From: an uncultured Paracoccaceae bacterium
GTDB lineage: Bacteria; Pseudomonadota; Alphaproteobacteria; Rhodobacterales; Rhodobacteraceae
Length of the DNA: 64,000 nt
Direction of reading: 5' to 3'
Assembly (NCBI GenBank): GCA_947503775.1
Contig: CANNFE010000001.1
Coordinates: 124,001 to 188,000, forward strand
Made by a program: the position numbers and the translations under genes. The notes beneath the pieces are model-generated. The model worked only from the letters and a program-made list of their open reading frames with translations. It was not told the origin of the DNA and did not search any database. Below, one piece after another: positions 59,819-64,000 of this stretch (within the stretch, counting starts at the first letter, position 1; each line of letters begins with the position of its first letter).

Positions 59819-60857
59819 AAGAGATGACCTCCTTGAGTCGATTGCAGGGACAACCGCCGATTATCGCGAAGGCGACCTGCCTGAGCCGACCCCAGAGCAT
59901 GTCGGGCGCTGGATCAACCAGTTTGATCCCGAGGTGCAGCTCCCGATCCTGCGGGAAGTGGATCACGTCCTCAAGCAGTCGTACATCGCCCGCGCGACGG
60001 TCAAGGATTTCTTCTCGTCGCTCCTTTCCCACGAAAAAATCACGGGTGGCAATCCGGCTGGGTTTTGGTCTCGAGCTCACATCCTAGACATTCAGCAAAA
60101 CGGCCAAAGCCAAACGCACATCAGAGAGATCTTCGGAGAAGCTCTGCGCGAGCAACTAGGTTTGGATGTAGACGAGTGCGGCCGTGCTGGCGGCGCATTC
60201 ATCTATCTTGACGATGTCATGTTCTCAGGTGGACGCGTCACTTCCGATCTCGGTACATGGCTGCAGAACGTCGCGCCACCGGATTCCGTGATCCACGTTC
60301 TTGTCATGGCGACGCATCGGTTGGGCGAGTGGCAAAGCGAGAAGCGTATCAAGGAAATCGCGAAGGCGGCTGGAAAGACGATCGAACTTCACATCTGGGC
60401 CGCAGTTCGGCTCGAGAACCGCATGAAATACAGAAATTCATCCGATGTTCTGTGGCCAGCGTCAGTCCCTCACGACCCTGAAATCATCGCTTACATCGAA
60501 CAGGAAGAGCGGTTCCCGCTTCAAACCCGTACTGCCGGTGTCGGGAAATCAGACATGGAGTTTACGTCTGAAGAAGGGCGGCAACTGCTTGAGCAAGAGT
60601 TTCTGCGCGCTGGGGTCAGGATTAGGGGATTCTGCCAGAACCCCAGTCCGATCATGCGTCCGCTGGGGTTTGGCAGCTTTGGTGTCGGCTTCGGATCGAC
60701 CATCGTGACCTATCGAAACTGCCCTAATAACGCTCCTCTGGCGCTGTGGTGGGGCGATCCCAACGCCCACCATAATCACCCGTTCAGCAGGTGGTATCCG
60801 CTGTTACAACGGCGAACGTATGAAGCAGAGGTCGATTTCGATGACTTCGACTTCTAG
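59811..60857 (+). CDS. Phosphoribosyltransferase-like protein (PRTase-CE type)
   Basis: 348 residues. Seen: GGAFIYLDDVMFSGGRVTSDL (~125-145; shown as a landmark), a PRPP-loop-like D-D-x-x-x-S-G-G/x, within a Rossmann-like alpha/beta domain (VIHVLVMATHRLGEW). The C-terminal part (FCQNPSPIMRPLGFGSFGVGFGSTIVTYRNCPNNAPLALWWGD; landmark) resembles the conserved end of PRTase-CE proteins described in bacterial conflict systems. GTG start with GGGGAGG upstream. It sits inside a Type I RM operon. The substrate is unknown. Confidence 0.72.
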   Translation: MAERDDLLESIAGTTADYREGDLPEPTPEHVGRWINQFDPEVQLPILREVDHVLKQSYIARATVKDFFSSLLSHEKITGGNPAGFWSRAHILDIQQNGQSQTHIREIFGEALREQLGLDVDECGRAGGAFIYLDDVMFSGGRVTSDLGTWLQNVAPPDSVIHVLVMATHRLGEWQSEKRIKEIAKAAGKTIELHIWAAVRLENRMKYRNSSDVLWPASVPHDPEIIAYIEQEERFPLQTRTAGVGKSDMEFTSEEGRQLLEQEFLRAGVRIRGFCQNPSPIMRPLGFGSFGVGFGSTIVTYRNCPNNAPLALWWGDPNAHHNHPFSRWYPLLQRRTYEAEVDFDDFDF

Positions 60858-62964
60858 TGCGCCCCATAACAATCAGACCCGGGTCTATGACCGAGAGACC
60901 AGCATCGTCTTTTTAAAGACGAAGGAACGCTTCGGAGGGCTGTCGAACATGGCGGCGGGCTTCCCGTTGCGCGTGAACGGGGTGCGCATCAAGACTTCGG
61001 AAGCGCTGTACCAGGCGTGCCGCTTCCCGCACATGCCGGAGGTGCAGCAACTCATCATCGGCGAGAACAGCCCGATGACGGCAAAGATGCGCAGTAAGCC
61101 GTATCGGCGGGTTTCCCGGCAAGATTGGGACTTTGTCCGGGTCAAGATCATGCGCTGGAGCTTGCGCGTGAAGCTGGCGCAGAACTGGCGTGAGTTCGGC
61201 AGGCTGCTCCTGGCGACCGGAGAACAACCCATCGTCGAGCAATCCCGTAAAGACGATTTCTGGGGCGCGAAGGTGACCGACGATGGCACGCTGGTCGGCA
61301 TGAACGTGCTCGGGAGGCTGCTGATGGAGTTGCGCGAGCAGCTGAAGGGCGACGAGGCAGAGAGCCTGCGGTTCATCGAACCGCTGGCGATCTCCGAGTT
61401 CCTGCTGTTCGGCCAGCCCATCGAGGCGGTCCAAGCCGCGCCAAATGCCGAGATACCCGGTTGGACTCCTCGGCGGTCGACCCAAGCCGATGCCGCCCCG
61501 CCGCCACCCATCGAGCCCCAACCTTCCCTATTTGAGCAGCCAATGATTACCGACACCAAGCCCGCAGATCCCAATCCTCACATCGAAGCTTCGAGCGGCC
61601 GGAAGGCCCCGGCGCGTTTCCCTCAGTATCGGGAGAGTGGTCGTCCTTGGCTGGGTGAGATCCCTGCGCATTGGGATGTCCGTCGCAATGGCCGCCTGTT
61701 CGCTGAGCGTGTTGAGACCGGCTTCGAGGAATTGCCGATACTCGAAGTTTCTCTGCGCACGGGCGTTCGCGTTCGCGACATGGAGAACGGCACGCGCAAG
61801 CAGCAGATGACTGATCGCAGCAAGTATAAGCGGGCGGCCAAGGGCGACATCGCATACAACATGATGCGGATGTGGCAAGGCGCAGTGGGCGTCGCTCCCG
61901 CGGATGGCCTTATCAGCCCCGCCTATGTTGTCGCTCGTCCATTCCCTGAGGTCGAGCCGCGCTACTACGCGTACCTGTTCAGAACCGATGCCTATAAGCG
62001 CGAGGTGAATAAGTTCTCGCGGGGCATCGTGTCAGACCGCAACCGGCTCTATTGGGATGAGTTCAAGCAGATGCCGTCCGCCTTTCCTCCGACCGAGGAA
62101 CAGACACGGATTGCTGATTTCCTTGATGCTCATGGCCGTTTGACGGCTCGTCTGATCCGCAACAAGCGGCGGCTCATCGGGCTGTTGAATGAGCAGAAGC
62201 AGGCGATCATCAACCGGGCCGTCACGCGCGGCCTGAACCCCGACGCCCCGATGAAGCCCACCGGCATCGCTTGGATGCCCGAGGTTCCGGCGCATTGGGA
62301 GGTCATCCCGCTACGTCATCTTTCGACGTGTCTGGATGGTCGGCGCGTTCCGCTTGAGGCATCAGCCCGCGAAAAGATGCTGGGCGACATTCCCTATTGG
62401 GGTGCCAACCAGATCATTGATCACTTGAACGACTTTCTGTTCGACGAAGACTTGATCCTTCTCGGTGAGGATGGCGCTCCATTCTTCGACCGCAACAAAC
62501 CAGTTGCGTTCTTCTCACAAGGGAAGGTTTGGCCGAACAATCACATCCACGTCCTGCGGCCAAATCCCGGAAATCGACCTGAATTCATTGTGCACGCGCT
62601 GAACTGCGCGGACTATACGAACTACGTTGGCGGCGCCACGCGTGACAAGCTCACCCAAAGCTACATGAAAGCCATACCCATTCCTGTCGCGCCAAAGGAC
62701 GAACAGGACGTAATACTGGATCGGCTAAAGCAGGAATGTACGCCACTGGAGAGGACCGCAGAGCGCGCGGCGCGCGAGATTGGCTTCATTCAAGAATATC
62801 GCGAACGCCTGATCGCCGATGTTGTCACCGGTAAACTCGATGTCCGGCACATCGAGATCGCGACCCCCGCGGATGAGCCGATGGCCGACGAGGACGACGC
62901 GCTGGAGGAGGATCTGGAGGGCGACGACGCCGAGGTGATGGAGGGGGCCGATGCCGACGAGTAG
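60841..62964 (+). CDS. hsdS: NADAR-HsdS fusion: specificity subunit with an N-terminal NADAR domain
   Basis: 707 residues. Residues ~20-165 are NADAR (DUF1768): LKTKERFGGLSNMAAGFPL, TSEALYQACRFP, SPMTAKMRSK, RVKIMRWSLRVKLAQNW, LLATGEQPIVE and KDDFWG, the conserved set of a domain known to remove ADP-ribose from guanine in DNA or act on NAD metabolites. The rest is HsdS with two target-recognition domains (TRD1 from GIPAHWDV-like EIPAHWDVRRN at ~265; TRD2 from EVPAHWEVIPLRHL at ~475) and helical spacers (PPTEEQTRIADFLDAH; EQDVILDRLKQECTPLE). The C-terminal ~30 residues are strongly acidic. The start overlaps the PRTase gene by 17 nt. Confidence 0.87.
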   Translation: MTSTSSAPHNNQTRVYDRETSIVFLKTKERFGGLSNMAAGFPLRVNGVRIKTSEALYQACRFPHMPEVQQLIIGENSPMTAKMRSKPYRRVSRQDWDFVRVKIMRWSLRVKLAQNWREFGRLLLATGEQPIVEQSRKDDFWGAKVTDDGTLVGMNVLGRLLMELREQLKGDEAESLRFIEPLAISEFLLFGQPIEAVQAAPNAEIPGWTPRRSTQADAAPPPPIEPQPSLFEQPMITDTKPADPNPHIEASSGRKAPARFPQYRESGRPWLGEIPAHWDVRRNGRLFAERVETGFEELPILEVSLRTGVRVRDMENGTRKQQMTDRSKYKRAAKGDIAYNMMRMWQGAVGVAPADGLISPAYVVARPFPEVEPRYYAYLFRTDAYKREVNKFSRGIVSDRNRLYWDEFKQMPSAFPPTEEQTRIADFLDAHGRLTARLIRNKRRLIGLLNEQKQAIINRAVTRGLNPDAPMKPTGIAWMPEVPAHWEVIPLRHLSTCLDGRRVPLEASAREKMLGDIPYWGANQIIDHLNDFLFDEDLILLGEDGAPFFDRNKPVAFFSQGKVWPNNHIHVLRPNPGNRPEFIVHALNCADYTNYVGGATRDKLTQSYMKAIPIPVAPKDEQDVILDRLKQECTPLERTAERAAREIGFIQEYRERLIADVVTGKLDVRHIEIATPADEPMADEDDALEEDLEGDDAEVMEGADADE

Positions 62965-64000
62965 GCCCGCAATCCCGATCGAAATAAAGCGCGATGTGCT
63001 CTTCGAGGCTCGTCATCATTGCGCTGTCTGCTGCACGTCGCTGCCGCTCGAGTACGCGCACGTGATTCCATGGAGCAAGTCGCAGGACCATTCGCTCGAA
63101 AACCTCATTGCCCTGTGCGCAAACTGTCACGAGCGGGCAGATAACGAAAAGTGGGGCGTGAGCTACCTCCAACGATACAAGAAGTCACCGTGCATCATTG
63201 CGCGCGGTGATCCGCCGCCGATGACGGCAGAGCAGAAAATGCTGGTCGATCTGATCGTGGCTCGCGATCCGGATGAGATGAACCAGAAAGAGCGGCAGCG
63301 CCTGGTATCGATGGTAGCTGCCTATGTAGGTGTTCCATTCGGCCAAATAGGAATTTCATCCGTAACCCAAGCCAACAGCTCTCGAGTTCGTTTGGAAATG
63401 CCGTCTGACGCGGCGCGTCGCTTGGTTGCTGGCTTCGAGGCCAAAGACCCAATGCTCGAGGCGTTCCTGAGCGAAGCGGGCCTAATTCGGGTCGATGCCG
63501 GCCCCTCGGTTCAAGGAGGCCGCGAAATGCGCCAGCACACCGACACAAGCGAAAAAGGCCTCGAAACCCTCATCGTTCGCTCGCTGATCGACGAGGCGGG
63601 TTACGTCGCCGGCGACTCGAAAGATTTCGACCGGGACCACGCCGTTGACCTGGCGAAGCTGTTCGACTTCCTGAACGCCACGCAGCCAGAGGCTGTCGAA
63701 GCCCTCGGCATCGGGGAAGATGGCCCCAAGCGGCTGCAGTTCCTTCACCGGCTGCAAGGCGAGATCGCCAAGCGCGGAGTCATCGACGTGCTGCGCAACG
63801 GTGTGAAGCATGGCCCCGGATCGGTCGAGCTGTTCTTCGGGACGCCGACACCCGGCAACGCCAAGGCCGAAGAGCTGTTCGCCGCCAACATCTTCAGCGT
63901 TACCCGGCAGCTGCACTATTCCAAGGATGCGACCAAGCTGTCGCTCGACTCGGCGCTGTTCATCAACGGCCTGCCCGTCGCCACCTTCGAGTTGAAGAAC
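62951..64000 (+). CDS. hsdR: HNH nuclease in frame with Type I restriction subunit HsdR (3' end outside window)
   Basis: Open frame of 350 codons from ATG 62951 to the window edge. Residues ~20-80: HHCAVCCTSLPLEYAHVIPW, SLENLIALCANCHERADN, the HNH/zinc nuclease. Residues ~90-190: a small alpha/beta domain (SMVAAYVGVPFGQIGISSV). Residues ~193 on are the HsdR N-terminal nuclease lobe, ending with LDSALFINGLPVATFELK (PD-x(n)-ExK). No stop separates the parts. An ATG at 63527 has AAGGAGG at 63513-63519, so HsdR may also be made alone. Either an HNH-HsdR fusion or two nested products. Confidence 0.8.
   Translation, partial: MPTSRPAIPIEIKRDVLFEARHHCAVCCTSLPLEYAHVIPWSKSQDHSLENLIALCANCHERADNEKWGVSYLQRYKKSPCIIARGDPPPMTAEQKMLVDLIVARDPDEMNQKERQRLVSMVAAYVGVPFGQIGISSVTQANSSRVRLEMPSDAARRLVAGFEAKDPMLEAFLSEAGLIRVDAGPSVQGGREMRQHTDTSEKGLETLIVRSLIDEAGYVAGDSKDFDRDHAVDLAKLFDFLNATQPEAVEALGIGEDGPKRLQFLHRLQGEIAKRGVIDVLRNGVKHGPGSVELFFGTPTPGNAKAEELFAANIFSVTRQLHYSKDATKLSLDSALFINGLPVATFELKN

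Noticed and set aside
1-64000. CRISPR array
   Set aside because: No regularly spaced repeats with unique spacers; the 43100 region repeats are irregularly spaced and inverted in part.

Overview
High-GC alphaproteobacterial DNA, most likely Rhodobacterales. The evidence is codon use, the gene-transfer-agent-like tail module, and typical alphaproteobacterial families such as DUF1636, DUF2163, DUF2460, DUF2793 and the DUF2924/serine recombinase pair. No rRNA, tRNA or CRISPR array was recognised.

1-5400, cobalamin-controlled uptake. A TonB-dependent receptor (minus strand, cut by the window edge) faces a plus-strand operon. The operon leader is a cobalamin riboswitch followed by an intrinsic terminator. 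The operon encodes a DUF1636 metal-centre protein, an ABC ATPase, a periplasmic binding protein and a FecCD-type permease. The likely cargo is a corrinoid or a related metal chelate. A hairpin and an IS110-type transposase remnant separate it from the next locus.

5869-16172, an unusual RiPP locus and the main find. A 104-residue precursor with a Cys-containing C-terminus is followed by seven tightly packed enzyme genes: a JmjC/cupin oxygenase, a prolyl-4-hydroxylase-like 2OG-Fe(II) oxygenase, a PhyH-type oxygenase, a radical SAM/SPASM enzyme, a second JmjC/cupin protein, a TfuA-YcaO fusion, and a radical SAM enzyme resembling the B12-binding RiPP maturation family. It codes for four non-haem iron oxygenases, two radical SAM enzymes and one backbone-modifying YcaO, but no recognisable exporter or leader protease. 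I infer a heavily tailored peptide, possibly thioamidated or azoline-bearing, hydroxylated and C-modified.

16227-about 57300, a siphovirus prophage or phage-derived island, mostly on the minus strand. Read from the far end toward the left it has: recombinase, unknown large protein, Com-like zinc protein, sigma-like factor, recombination and replication genes (Sak4-like ATPase, helicase, PD-(D/E)XK nuclease, primase/helicase-like AAA protein beside an iteron-like array, RuvC-like resolvase), two DNA methyltransferases, terminase, portal, protease-capsid fusion, tail genes, and lysis genes with overlapping spanin-like frames. The tail chaperone has a canonical A AAA AAC slippery site leading to a 106-residue extension. 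A 29-nt hairpin with a GCAA tetraloop abuts the AUG of the sigma-like gene just downstream of the Com-like gene, which recalls Mu com-mom control. A lower-GC plus-strand gene interrupts the tail genes as a moron.

57383-64000 (cut by the window edge), a Type I restriction-modification locus with extra parts: HTH protein, HsdM, a coupled 32-codon ORF, a phosphoribosyltransferase-like protein, an HsdS carrying an N-terminal NADAR domain, and an HNH nuclease frame that runs without a stop into HsdR. The NADAR and PRTase parts suggest that nucleotide or base ADP-ribose chemistry is tied to restriction.

All assignments come from reading motifs by eye. No searches were run.
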